Positions 17,286 to 25,135 of a stretch of 64,000 nucleotides of DNA are shown here, piece by piece. Where the stretch lies: the NCBI GenBank assembly GCA_963726775.1, contig CAVSDL010000006.1, positions 62,001 through 126,000 of the forward strand. Direction: 5' to 3'. A program made the position numbers and the translations under genes. This DNA comes from CAIWHR01 sp963726775. GTDB taxonomy: Bacteria; Pseudomonadota; Gammaproteobacteria; Burkholderiales; Casimicrobiaceae. How positions within the stretch are numbered: the stretch's first letter is position 1; each line of letters begins with the position of its first letter. The notes beneath the pieces are model-generated. The model did no database searches. It was not told the origin of the DNA and saw only the letters and a list, made by a program, of their open reading frames with translations.

Positions 17286-18143
17286 TCAGCGCCCCTTCCG
17301 GTAGGGAACGACCTTCTGCTTCTGCTCGCCCAGGCCGTCGATGCCGAGCGTGACCACGTCACCCGCCTGCAGCCACTGCTGCGGTTTCATGCCCATGCCC
17401 ACGCCGGGCGGCGTGCCTGTGGTGATGACGTCGCCGGGCAGGAGCGTCATGTAACGCGAGACGTCGGCCACGAGCTGCGCCACGCCGAAGATCATCGTCT
17501 TCGTGCTGCCGGTCTGCTTGCGCACCCCGTTGACGGCGAGCCACATCGCGAGATCCTGCGGGTTCCGGATCTCGTCGGTCGTGACGAGCCACGGCCCCAG
17601 CGGGCCGAACGTATCGCAGCCTTTGCCCTTGCTCCACTGGCTGGCGCCTTTTTTCAGCTGGAAATCGCGCTCGGAGACGTCGTTGACCACGCAATAGCCG
17701 GCGACGTGCTTCAGCGCATCCTTTTCGGGAACGTGGCGCGCGGTCTTGCCGATGACGACGCCGAGCTCGACCTCCCAGTCGAGTTGCGTGGAGTCCTTCG
17801 GCACCATGATGTTGTCGTTGGGGCCGACGATGCACGTCGGCGCCTTGAAGAACACGACCGGATTCTCGGGAATCGGCGAGCCGGTCTCCCTGGCGTGATC
17901 GCTGAAATTGAGGCCGATGGCGACGAATTTCGACGGCATTGCCACGCAGGGCCCGAAGCGCGGGCGGCCTTTGACCCGCGGAAGCTTGTTCGGGTCGAGC
18001 CTTGCGAGTTCCTTCAATTTCGCCGGGGCGAGCGTGTCGGGACCAATGTCCTTCACCTTGCGCGACAGGTCGCGCAGCTTGCCGTCGGCGTCGACGAGAC
18101 CGGGTTTTTCCTTGCCGGCAGGGCCGTAACGTACGAGTTTCAT
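17286..18143 (-). CDS. FAH-family hydrolase, 2,4-diketo-3-deoxy-L-fuconate/rhamnonate hydrolase-like
   Basis: 285 residues, full length for the short FAH enzymes often annotated as ureidoglycolate lyase. Metal ligands are Glu124 and Glu126 in DWEVELGVVIG and Asp155 in VVNDVSERD. ITTGTPPGVGMGMKP near the C-terminus is typical. In the non-phosphorylative L-fucose and L-rhamnose routes this enzyme splits the diketo acid to pyruvate and L-lactate after oxidation by a DHRS6-like SDR, and exactly such an SDR is the gene before it. GAGGAG lies 6 bp before the ATG. Confidence 0.85.
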   Translation of the reverse strand: MKLVRYGPAGKEKPGLVDADGKLRDLSRKVKDIGPDTLAPAKLKELARLDPNKLPRVKGRPRFGPCVAMPSKFVAIGLNFSDHARETGSPIPENPVVFFKAPTCIVGPNDNIMVPKDSTQLDWEVELGVVIGKTARHVPEKDALKHVAGYCVVNDVSERDFQLKKGASQWSKGKGCDTFGPLGPWLVTTDEIRNPQDLAMWLAVNGVRKQTGSTKTMIFGVAQLVADVSRYMTLLPGDVITTGTPPGVGMGMKPQQWLQAGDVVTLGIDGLGEQKQKVVPYRKGR

Positions 18144-18247
18144 GGTTGCTCCTCGGGTATGAGATCAGGGAATCGCAAAGGCGCTGGGACTGGCCGCCAG
18201 CGGACGACAGCGCGGCGCGCGTCAATCCACGCCTGCTTCCGGCGACG

Positions 18248-18988
18248 TCAGATGGTCATGCCGCCATCGCAGGAATAGGTGTTGCCGGTGACGAACGCCG
18301 CCTCGTCCGAGGCGAGAAACACGATCAGGGGCGCAATTTCCTCGGCCGTCGCGAGCCGACCCATCGCCTGCCGGGCGATGAAGGCCTTGCGCGCCTCGAC
18401 GGGGTCCTCGAACGCATTGATCCGTTCGGAAAGCGACGGCGTATCCACGGTACCGGGAGCGATCGCGTTGCAGCGGATGCCTTTGGTGACGAAGTCGGCG
18501 GCCACCGCCTTGGTGAGTCCGATCACCGCCGCCTTCGACGCCCCGTACGCAAAGCGGTTCGGGATTCCCTTGATCGATCCCGCCACCGAGGCCATGTTGA
18601 CGATGCTGCCGCCGCCTTTCGCCAGCATCTTCGGCAGCGCGCACTTGATCGTGATGTACATGGCCCGGGCGTTCAGATTGAAGCTCCGATCCCAGTCGGC
18701 GGGCGTGCAGTCGAGGATCGTGCCGGCGTGGACGTAGCCGGCGCAGTTGAACAGGATGTCGAGGGGAGGCAGCTCCTCGAACGCCTGCGCGATCGCCGCG
18801 TCGTCGAGCACGTCGAGCCCCCGCGCCGTGATGCCCGAAACGCCCTGCAAGCCCAGGACGAGCTTCGGGTTCACGTCGGTCGCGTAGACGTGCGCGCCTT
18901 CGTTGGCCATGGCGATCGCCGTGGCCTTGCCGATGCCCTGTCCGGCGGCGGTGACCAGCGCCTTCTTGCCTGCGAGGCGTCCGCTCAT
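18248..18988 (-). CDS. SDR dehydrogenase, 2-keto-3-deoxy-L-fuconate dehydrogenase-like
   Basis: 246 residues. Cofactor motif TAAGQGIG (13-20), Asp38 after the second strand indicating NAD, NCAG (81-84), catalytic Ser134 region NMASVAGS, Tyr148 and Lys152 in YGASK. The protein resembles human BDH2/DHRS6 closely in pattern (VHAGTILDC, KGIPNRFAY, ADFVTKGIRCNAIAPGTVD split by family-conserved residues), the relatives of which oxidise the C4 hydroxyl of 2-keto-3-deoxy-L-fuconate in bacteria. The start at 18988 has AAGGAG upstream. Paired with the downstream diketo-acid hydrolase. Confidence 0.86.
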   Translation of the reverse strand: MSGRLAGKKALVTAAGQGIGKATAIAMANEGAHVYATDVNPKLVLGLQGVSGITARGLDVLDDAAIAQAFEELPPLDILFNCAGYVHAGTILDCTPADWDRSFNLNARAMYITIKCALPKMLAKGGGSIVNMASVAGSIKGIPNRFAYGASKAAVIGLTKAVAADFVTKGIRCNAIAPGTVDTPSLSERINAFEDPVEARKAFIARQAMGRLATAEEIAPLIVFLASDEAAFVTGNTYSCDGGMTI

Positions 18989-19029
18989 CGTGTGTCTCCT
19001 TGTGGTGTCGTTAGAGGTATGGCGTGGCG

Positions 19030-20289
19030 TCAACGGTCGCCGGCAAGCTTCGGTGTCAGCGATCGCCCGGGGTCGGCCCAGGCGCGGTTCGGCACCAGCG
19101 GATACCAGCCGGGCCGGCCCGGATCGCGATCGTACGGATAGCCGCCCAGCCGTCGGTAGAGTTCGTGGTACTGCGCGAGTTTCCCGCGGTCGAGCGCGAC
19201 GCCGAGGCCATTGCCATCGGGCACGCGAATCGCCCCGTCCCGGTAGGGCATCCTGCCCCCCACGATCACGTCGTCGGTCAGGTGATGGTAATGCGCATCG
19301 GCCGCGTAGCCCAGGTTGGGGATCACGGCGCCGAGATGCAGCATCGTCGCCAGCTGAATGCCGAGTTCACCGGAGCTGTGCACGGCAACGCCGATGCCCA
19401 TCGTTTCGCAGACGCCCGCGGCCTTGATGCACGGCCGGATGCCGCCCCAAAAGGTGGTATCGAGCAGGACCACGTCCACCGAACGCATCTCCACATTGGC
19501 GGCGAGCTGTTCGAAGTTGACGACCACGGTATTGGTGGCGATGGGGATCGTGACGAACTCCTTCAGCCGCGCGAGCTGGGGCATGCCCCACACCGGGTCC
19601 TCGAAGTAGTCGTTGCGCAGATCCTCGATGCCGCGTCCGAAGTCGATCGCGTCGGCGAGCGAGAGCGCGCTGTTCGGGTCGTAGCGGAAGCGATCGCCGG
19701 GAAACGCGTCGGCGAGCGCACGGTAGCAGGCGAGCTCGTGCGCCGGCGGGTACACCCCGCCTTTCAGCTTGTGGCTGCGAAAGCCGTGGGCCGCTTCGAG
19801 CGCGCGTGCGTGGTCCACCAGCTGCTCGGCGGTGCGAATCTCGCCGCGCCCGGTGTCCGGATCGTTGTAGCGGAAAAAGAGGTAGCTCGCGAATTCGACG
19901 GTGTCGCGAAGCTTGCCTCCGAGCAGCGCATGGACCGGTACGCCGAGCTTCTGGCCCATGATGTCGAGGCAGGCGAATTCGATCGCCGCGTGCAGCTGCG
20001 TGCGGTTGTTGTACAGGCTTGCGGTCGGGTTGCAGATCGCGAAACGCATGGCCTCGAGCCGGAATACATCGTGGCCGCGCAGGTAGCCTTCGAGCGCCGC
20101 GAACGCGCGCGTCGCGTCCTCGCCTCCGCCGCCCATTTCGCCCAGGCCGACGTAACCGTCGGCGGTTTCCACTTCGACGATCGTCCGGACGAACCGGCCC
20201 CAGTGCGCGCCGTTGCTGTGCAGGAGGGGCGCCTCAAGGGGCACCGTGACCGGCGTGGCGCGAATGGCGGAGATGGTGGTGGCGGACAT
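19030..20289 (-). CDS. Enolase-superfamily sugar-acid dehydratase, glucarate-dehydratase-like
   Basis: 419 residues. The barrel carries Lys174-Leu-Lys176 in HKLKGG, Asp204 and Asn206 in RYDPNS, Glu230 in FEDP, Asn253 in ATNT and His304 in VHSSGELG, the arrangement of the GlucD subgroup rather than of FucD or mandelate racemase. GlucD relatives remove water from aldaric or aldonic acids by abstraction of the alpha proton. It is first in the operon with the keto-deoxy-acid SDR and hydrolase, so its product is probably a 2-keto-3-deoxy acid. The ATG has no strong ribosome site. Confidence 0.85.
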   Translation of the reverse strand: MSATTISAIRATPVTVPLEAPLLHSNGAHWGRFVRTIVEVETADGYVGLGEMGGGGEDATRAFAALEGYLRGHDVFRLEAMRFAICNPTASLYNNRTQLHAAIEFACLDIMGQKLGVPVHALLGGKLRDTVEFASYLFFRYNDPDTGRGEIRTAEQLVDHARALEAAHGFRSHKLKGGVYPPAHELACYRALADAFPGDRFRYDPNSALSLADAIDFGRGIEDLRNDYFEDPVWGMPQLARLKEFVTIPIATNTVVVNFEQLAANVEMRSVDVVLLDTTFWGGIRPCIKAAGVCETMGIGVAVHSSGELGIQLATMLHLGAVIPNLGYAADAHYHHLTDDVIVGGRMPYRDGAIRVPDGNGLGVALDRGKLAQYHELYRRLGGYPYDRDPGRPGWYPLVPNRAWADPGRSLTPKLAGDR

Positions 20290-20356
20290 CGGAGGGGGCG
20301 ACTCGGGGCCGTTGCGGCGGCCTGGCGCGACGATTTGACGTCGCTGGGGCCGGTGC

Positions 20357-20402
20357 ATTTTACGCCGCTCCTCAGGGAATTGGTAATACCACTTGACCAA
20401 TT
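20357..20402 (-). promoter_or_regulatory. Promoter with GntR-type operator for the enolase-SDR-hydrolase operon
   Basis: The operator-like site occupies 20378-20402: outer arms AATTGGT and ACCAATT, with an inner TGGTAATACCA core of the FadR/GntR kind (TGGTnnnACCA). On the minus strand a TAAAAT -10 box lies at 20357-20362, so the site overlaps the -35 region and binding should repress. The identical 25 bp occur at 23096-23120 before the gntR gene. The rest of the 315-bp gap 20290-20604 shows no further element except the ribosome site of the plus-strand gene. Confidence 0.75.
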
Positions 20403-20604
20403 TGGCAGGCCCGTCGACCTGCCGTTTTCGGGCAGTGACTCCTGCCTGCTGTCGAGCGCCGCCCCAATCTGTTGTGGTGGATTTGCCGTCGGGCCACCGC
20501 CTATAGTGCTCCGGCCATCCGCTTGTACTGGACACCGGGCGCGATATGTGGGAAGTTTTCCCCCTATGTCCCGATAAGTCATCTCCCAGCCGGAGGGACG
20601 CACG

Positions 20605-23001
20605 ATGCGCGAACCCGAATTGCAGACCTCCCATGTCGCCTCCGGGCGAGCCGCGGGCACCTCTTTCCCCCGACCCAAGGCGCAAGCGCTGCTCGGCGAG
20701 TTTTTCGGGCGCTTCGTCGACCGGTTGCGCGACGCCATCCACGCCTCGGTAAGCGGAACCAACAACCTCTTCGACTTCAGTGCGCATGTCTCGGTTCGCG
20801 AAATCGCGGACTTCCGCGCGCAGAGAGAGCAATGGCTCGAGCAATACGAAAGCAACCTGCGGTTCCTGTTCGAACGGCGAATCGCCGGCGATCGGCGTAG
20901 CGGCGGCCGACCCGATATCCAGGTGTCGCTGGCGACGATCCAGCTGCTCGATCCGTTCGACCAGGAAATTCAGGTTGCGCTGATCAAGACGGTCAAGGAG
21001 TTGCACGCGGTCACGGCGTACGAATTGGCCGCGCTCGACCCTCGCATCGCGCTGCTGCTGAACGAGGAGCTCCGCGACGAGTTCGACAATCCGTTCGGTC
21101 CTCAGTACGTGCTCGATGCCATCGGCTCCGCTGCCCGAGCGGTCTACCGGACTTCGCACGTCTGGCGGGCGCTCATGGACCGTGTGGTCGCCGATATCAC
21201 GCCGGTGTTCCTCAAGATCTATATCGCGGAAAACCGTTATCTGGCGGATCAGGACGTCCTGCCGGACATCAAGGCGCGACTCCGAGTCCGGAGTCCGCAT
21301 TTCCCCAGCGACGAACGCGACCTGTTTCAGACGTTCAGCCGCCTGCTCAACGGCGCGATTCCAGGAGGCGCGCCGGTGCCGATTCCGCTCCTCCGTTCCG
21401 TCGGGCAGCCGCTGCCGGTGCTGCGGTCGGCGATCGCGGGCGCGAGTCCCGCGCGTCCGGCGACCAGCGCGCGTACGCACGTCCCCTTCGGAATTTCCCA
21501 GCTGCCTCCCCTGCGCCTACCGGATCAGGAAATCCGCTTCGCCCTCTCGAAGCTGACGCGTATGGACGGGGAAAGCCCCGTGCCGGCTGCGGATGCGGCG
21601 GGGCCGCGCGCCGGGCAGGGGCCGAGGCTGATCGCCACGAATCCCTACCCGCCCGATCCGCTCGTGGCGCCAAGCGCCCCGAAGGCGCTGATCGCCATTC
21701 TCGACCGGCTGCAAGCCATGGACCTGCCCTCCGAGATCGTCCGTGCCGCACCGCCGATCGGAGGCCGCAAGCACGACGTGGCGATCGTGCCGTCCAATCT
21801 CGTTCCCTACATACATGCGGTGGTCGGCGACCAGATCGCAAACTCGAACCACGCGGCCACGATGGAATTCGTCGGGCTCGTGTTCGACTACATTTTTCGC
21901 GATCCGTCCGTCTCCGACACCCTGCACCCGATCTTCGAGCGCCTCGAGGTGCCGATCCTCAAGGCAGCGCTCATCGACCCGACACTGTTCTCGAGTCGGG
22001 AGCACGCGGCGCGGCGGCTGCTGGACCGGCTTGCGGAAGGCGCGATAGGGGCCACGACCGACCCCGACTATTTCCAGGCGTTCGAAACGGCGGCCTCGGA
22101 GGTCGTCGATCAGGTGCGCAAGCAGTTCGCGCTCGACGTATCGGTTTTCGACGCGGCGGACGCCACGCTCCGCAATTTCATCGAGGACGACCAGCGACAT
22201 ACGGCCATCGCGCTTTCGTCGGATGTGATGGATGCGCTGGCCGCGGAACAGAGCGAACCGGGACGGTCGCAGGCGCGCGCCCTGGTCCGCGACCGGCTCA
22301 TGGGGCTCGACGCGCCCTTCGCCGTCCGCTCGTTCGCGGAAACCGTCTGGACCGAATACCTTTCCCGGCTCGAACCCCAGATCGCGGGAAATCGCCGCTT
22401 CGGCGCGGCGCTGCAGACGCTCGACAACCTGCTGTGGAGTATTTCGGCGAAGAACCGGCATGCGCACCGTACGCGGCTCTGCCAGATGATTCCATCGTTG
22501 GTTGCCGGCCTGCGCCGGGGATGTTTCGAGGTGAATCTGCCCGCCGACCAGATCACGGCGTTCTTCGACGAGCTCTACGAGCTGCATGCCAACCTGGTCA
22601 GCGGCAGGGCATCCGCGCGGTACGCGTCACGCAAGGCGCTCGCGGCAAACCGGGCGCCGATATCGTCGCTGAGGGACATCGTTGCCGGAACGGAGACCCG
22701 GTATTCGGAAATCTGCGACTTCGTCAACGAGATGATCGTCGGCACGTGGATCGCGATCGCCGACGACAAACAGGTGGTCGTCGCGCGCCTGTGGTGGGTC
22801 AGCCCGATGCGGAGTCGTTACGTGTTCGTCGGTCGCTCGAGGGCGCGCGGATGGATGTACACGCCGGAAGAACTTGCGCAGCAGATGCGTGCCGGAAATG
22901 CCACGGTCGTCATCGAGCCGGTGCCTTTGTTCGACCGCGCGGTCAACGCCGCGCTCGATACCCTTGCGGTCGCAAATACGGCGGTGGCCGCGCCGGCGTA
23001 A
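20605..23001 (+). CDS. DUF1631-family protein
   Basis: 798 residues, no signal peptide or membrane span, matching the usual length of the DUF1631 family found mostly in beta- and gammaproteobacteria. Typical features are FFGRFVDRLRDAI near the N-terminus, the DDxRHTA-like segment FIEDDQRHTAIA and the C-terminal domain WWVSPMRSRYVFVGR followed by PLFDRAVNAAL, which resembles a PilZ-like end domain. No enzymatic function is established; some older annotations call such proteins thymidine phosphorylase without support. GGAGGGAC precedes the ATG. The gene lies alone between the two identical operator sites and interrupts the sugar-acid genes. Confidence 0.88.
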   Translation: MREPELQTSHVASGRAAGTSFPRPKAQALLGEFFGRFVDRLRDAIHASVSGTNNLFDFSAHVSVREIADFRAQREQWLEQYESNLRFLFERRIAGDRRSGGRPDIQVSLATIQLLDPFDQEIQVALIKTVKELHAVTAYELAALDPRIALLLNEELRDEFDNPFGPQYVLDAIGSAARAVYRTSHVWRALMDRVVADITPVFLKIYIAENRYLADQDVLPDIKARLRVRSPHFPSDERDLFQTFSRLLNGAIPGGAPVPIPLLRSVGQPLPVLRSAIAGASPARPATSARTHVPFGISQLPPLRLPDQEIRFALSKLTRMDGESPVPAADAAGPRAGQGPRLIATNPYPPDPLVAPSAPKALIAILDRLQAMDLPSEIVRAAPPIGGRKHDVAIVPSNLVPYIHAVVGDQIANSNHAATMEFVGLVFDYIFRDPSVSDTLHPIFERLEVPILKAALIDPTLFSSREHAARRLLDRLAEGAIGATTDPDYFQAFETAASEVVDQVRKQFALDVSVFDAADATLRNFIEDDQRHTAIALSSDVMDALAAEQSEPGRSQARALVRDRLMGLDAPFAVRSFAETVWTEYLSRLEPQIAGNRRFGAALQTLDNLLWSISAKNRHAHRTRLCQMIPSLVAGLRRGCFEVNLPADQITAFFDELYELHANLVSGRASARYASRKALAANRAPISSLRDIVAGTETRYSEICDFVNEMIVGTWIAIADDKQVVVARLWWVSPMRSRYVFVGRSRARGWMYTPEELAQQMRAGNATVVIEPVPLFDRAVNAALDTLAVANTAVAAPA

Positions 23002-23095
23002 CGGATCCGATCCGGGGCGCCGCCCCGGCGGCACGCGGCGGACCCCACCCCGGCCGCGCCCGGGGCCCGGCCCCGCAGCGATCCGGCAGACCCTG

Positions 23096-23139
23096 AATTG
23101 GTAATACCACTTGACCAATTTTAGGCCCGGGATTAGCCT
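23096..23139 (+). promoter_or_regulatory. Autoregulatory promoter/operator of the gntR operon
   Basis: The operator-like site at 23096-23120 is base-for-base identical to that at 20378-20402. Its right half contains TTGACC (23111-23116), a near-consensus -35 box, followed after 17 bp by TAGCCT (23134-23139). Repressor binding would cover the -35 box. Similarity to the first site continues past the palindrome (AGGCCCG in both), suggesting duplication of a regulatory segment. Confidence 0.72.
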
Positions 23140-23228
23140 TCGCCACCAGTACCGATGATCCCGCACCTGGCGCTCACCCGGTGATGGCAGCACCGGTCTG
23201 GGTCCTATTCGAGAATCCGGCGCTGCCC

Positions 23229-23942
23229 ATGCCTTTCCAGAGCATCGAACCGCGCCGGCTGTATCGGCAGATCGCCGACCAGATCCGGACCCTGATCGCC
23301 TCGGGCGAGTTTCCTGCGGGGTCCCGGCTGCCGCCCGAACGCGACCTCGCGAAGCAGCTCGGCGTGTCGCGGCCGTCGGTGCGCGAAGCGCTGATCGCGC
23401 TCGAAGTCGAGCGGCTGGTCGAGGTCCGCATCGGGTCGGGCATCTACGTGCTTGGAGCGTCTTCGAAAGCGAATGGAGAGACCGCCGCCGACGTCGTGCA
23501 TGCCGAGTCGGGTCCGTTCGAGTTGTTGCGCGCGCGGTATGTGATCGAGAGCGAGTGCGCGGCGCTCGCGGCGAAGTCGGCGAAAAGAGGCCAGGTGGCG
23601 GCGATGGAAGAGGCGATCGAACAGATGCAGCGCGAGTTGGGGGGCGACAAGCAGCCGCTCGCGGGGGACCGGCTTTTCCATTTGCGCGTCGCCGAGGCGA
23701 CCGGCAACGGCGCGCTGGTCGCTGTGGTCAAGATGCTCTGGGAGGAGCGCACCGGACCGCTCTATCAGCAACTCGAGCACCATTACGATTCGCCGGACCT
23801 GTGGAATGCGGCGATGGCCGAGCACCGCGCGGTGCTGAAGGCGATCGCCGCGCGCGATATCACGGGCGCGCGTGCCGCGATGCAGCGGCACCTCAATCAT
23901 GCGTACAAGCGGTTCAACACGGGCTGGGACAGCCTGCATTGA
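23229..23942 (+). CDS. GntR-family (FadR/FCD subfamily) transcriptional regulator
   Basis: 237 residues from Met 23229. Winged helix-turn-helix about 8-75 (LYRQIADQIRTLI, RDLAKQLGVSRPSVREAL, VRIGSGIYVL), then an all-helical FCD ligand domain about 95-225 with histidines in RLFHLRVAEATGN, EHRAVLKAI and MQRHLNHA that can hold a metal and a carboxylate ligand. FCD regulators of this kind (UxuR, GntR, LldR types) sense sugar acids or hydroxy acids. The frame is open from GTG 23181/ATG 23184, but homologues start near MPFQSIEPRRLYRQ. It heads the plus operon and is the natural reader of both 25-bp sites. Confidence 0.9.
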   Translation: MPFQSIEPRRLYRQIADQIRTLIASGEFPAGSRLPPERDLAKQLGVSRPSVREALIALEVERLVEVRIGSGIYVLGASSKANGETAADVVHAESGPFELLRARYVIESECAALAAKSAKRGQVAAMEEAIEQMQRELGGDKQPLAGDRLFHLRVAEATGNGALVAVVKMLWEERTGPLYQQLEHHYDSPDLWNAAMAEHRAVLKAIAARDITGARAAMQRHLNHAYKRFNTGWDSLH

Positions 23943-23963
23943 TCCGATTCCGGGAGCGCGACG

Positions 23964-24986
23964 ATGCTTGCCTGCCGAATTCATGCCAAAGAGGATCTGC
24001 GGGTCGAACCCGCGGAGATGCCGACCATCGGACCCGGCGACGTCCTGCTGCGCCTGGGTGCCGGAGGCATCTGCGGCTCCGACCTCCACTATTATTTCGA
24101 GGGGCGCAACGGCAGCTTCATTGTCCGCGAGCCGCTGATTCCGGGCCACGAGGCGTCGGGGGTCGTCGAGGCGGTCGGTCCCGGCGTGACGCGCGTGAAG
24201 AAGGGCGACAAAGTCGCGATCTCGCCGTCGCACGCCTGCGGGCGCTGCGATTACTGCCGGCAGGGGCGCGAGCACCTGTGCACGACCATGAAGTTTCTCG
24301 GCAGCGCGAGCCTCTTCCCGCACGTGCAAGGGATGTTCCGCGAATATTTCGTCATGGGTGAGCGCCAGTGCTATCCGGTCACCGGCGACGTATCGCTCGG
24401 CGAGTTGGCGTTCGCGGAACCGCTCGCGGTCGCCCTGCACGCCGTCAATCGCGGTGGAGACCTGCTCGGCAAGTCGGTTCTCGTCACCGGCGCGGGGACC
24501 ATCGGCTGTCTGACGGTGCTGGCGGCGCGACTCGCCGGAGCGGCGAGCGTCACGGTGACCGACGTCCTCGACCGCCCGCTCGCCCAGGCGCGGGAAGTGG
24601 GTGCCGACACGGTGCTGCGCGCCGACCGCGATGGCGAGAAACTCGCCAAGCCTCAATTCGATGTGGCGTACGAAGTGTCCGGCAACTTCAATGGGCTGAA
24701 GAGCTGCGTTGCCGCGGCCAAGAGGGGCGGGGTCGTCGTCCAGGTCGGAACGTTGCCGCACGAGCCGCTGCCGTTCGTGGTCAATGAGCTGATGGCCAAG
24801 GAGCTCGACCTCCGCGGCGCCTTCCGGTGGGGCATCGAGTTCGACTGGGCGGTCGGCTATCTGTCGACGCGGCGCGTCGACGTCCGGCCGCTCCTCTCCG
24901 GCCAGTATCCGTTGCAGGATGCAGTCGCGGCATTCCACGCCGCGGCCGACAAGAACAAGAGCACCAAGGTGCAGGTAGTGGCGTGA
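23964..24986 (+). CDS. Zinc-dependent alcohol dehydrogenase, L-idonate 5-dehydrogenase-like
   Basis: 340 residues, MDR superfamily. Catalytic zinc ligands are in GICGSDLHYY (Cys) and PGHEASG (His-Glu). Structural zinc cysteines are seen in HACGRCDYCRQGREHLC. The cofactor motif is GAGTIG, followed by VTDVLDRP with an Asp favouring NAD. The GICGSDLHYYFEGRNG start and length fit IdnD-like enzymes, which interconvert L-idonate and 5-ketogluconate; related L-gulonate or L-galactonate 5-dehydrogenases cannot be excluded. It lies 21 bp after gntR and before the TRAP transporter. Confidence 0.88.
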   Translation: MLACRIHAKEDLRVEPAEMPTIGPGDVLLRLGAGGICGSDLHYYFEGRNGSFIVREPLIPGHEASGVVEAVGPGVTRVKKGDKVAISPSHACGRCDYCRQGREHLCTTMKFLGSASLFPHVQGMFREYFVMGERQCYPVTGDVSLGELAFAEPLAVALHAVNRGGDLLGKSVLVTGAGTIGCLTVLAARLAGAASVTVTDVLDRPLAQAREVGADTVLRADRDGEKLAKPQFDVAYEVSGNFNGLKSCVAAAKRGGVVVQVGTLPHEPLPFVVNELMAKELDLRGAFRWGIEFDWAVGYLSTRRVDVRPLLSGQYPLQDAVAAFHAAADKNKSTKVQVVA

Positions 24987-25091
24987 GCCTGGGAGCAGGG
25001 GCCCCGCTAGCGGGGAGGCGACCGGGGCGAATCGACACTACGAGGCCGACGCGCGAGCATTTGCACAGCGCGGCCATCCAAGGAGGCCGAG

Positions 25092-25127
25092 ATGTGCGCC
25101 TTACTTTCGAAACCCCATTCACACTAG
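25092..25127 (+). other. Possible 11-codon leader peptide before dctP
   Basis: ATG at 25092 opens the short frame MCALLSKPHSH and is preceded by AAGGAGG six bases upstream, as good a ribosome site as any in the window. Its TAG stop forms part of the TAGGAGG ribosome site of dctP, so a ribosome finishing the leader would sit on the dctP start region. A GC-rich palindrome, CCCCGCTAGCGGGG, lies upstream at 25002-25015. Chance cannot be excluded. Confidence 0.3.
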
Positions 25128-25135
25128 GAGGAACC

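Noticed and set aside
20378..23120. The two identical 25-bp sites as ends of a mobile element or recombination sites carrying DUF1631
   Set aside because: No transposase, integrase or target duplication is visible, and the palindromic TGGTnnnACCA core over promoter elements, beside a GntR gene, fits an operator better.
23181..23228. Upstream GTG/ATG start for the GntR regulator
   Set aside because: The extra 16 residues are not typical of the family and have no clear ribosome site; Met 23229 gives the usual N-terminus, though this is not certain.
25002..25015. CCCCGCTAGCGGGG palindrome as a terminator after the idonate-type dehydrogenase
   Set aside because: There is no T-run after it and the operon appears to continue, so it is mentioned only as context.
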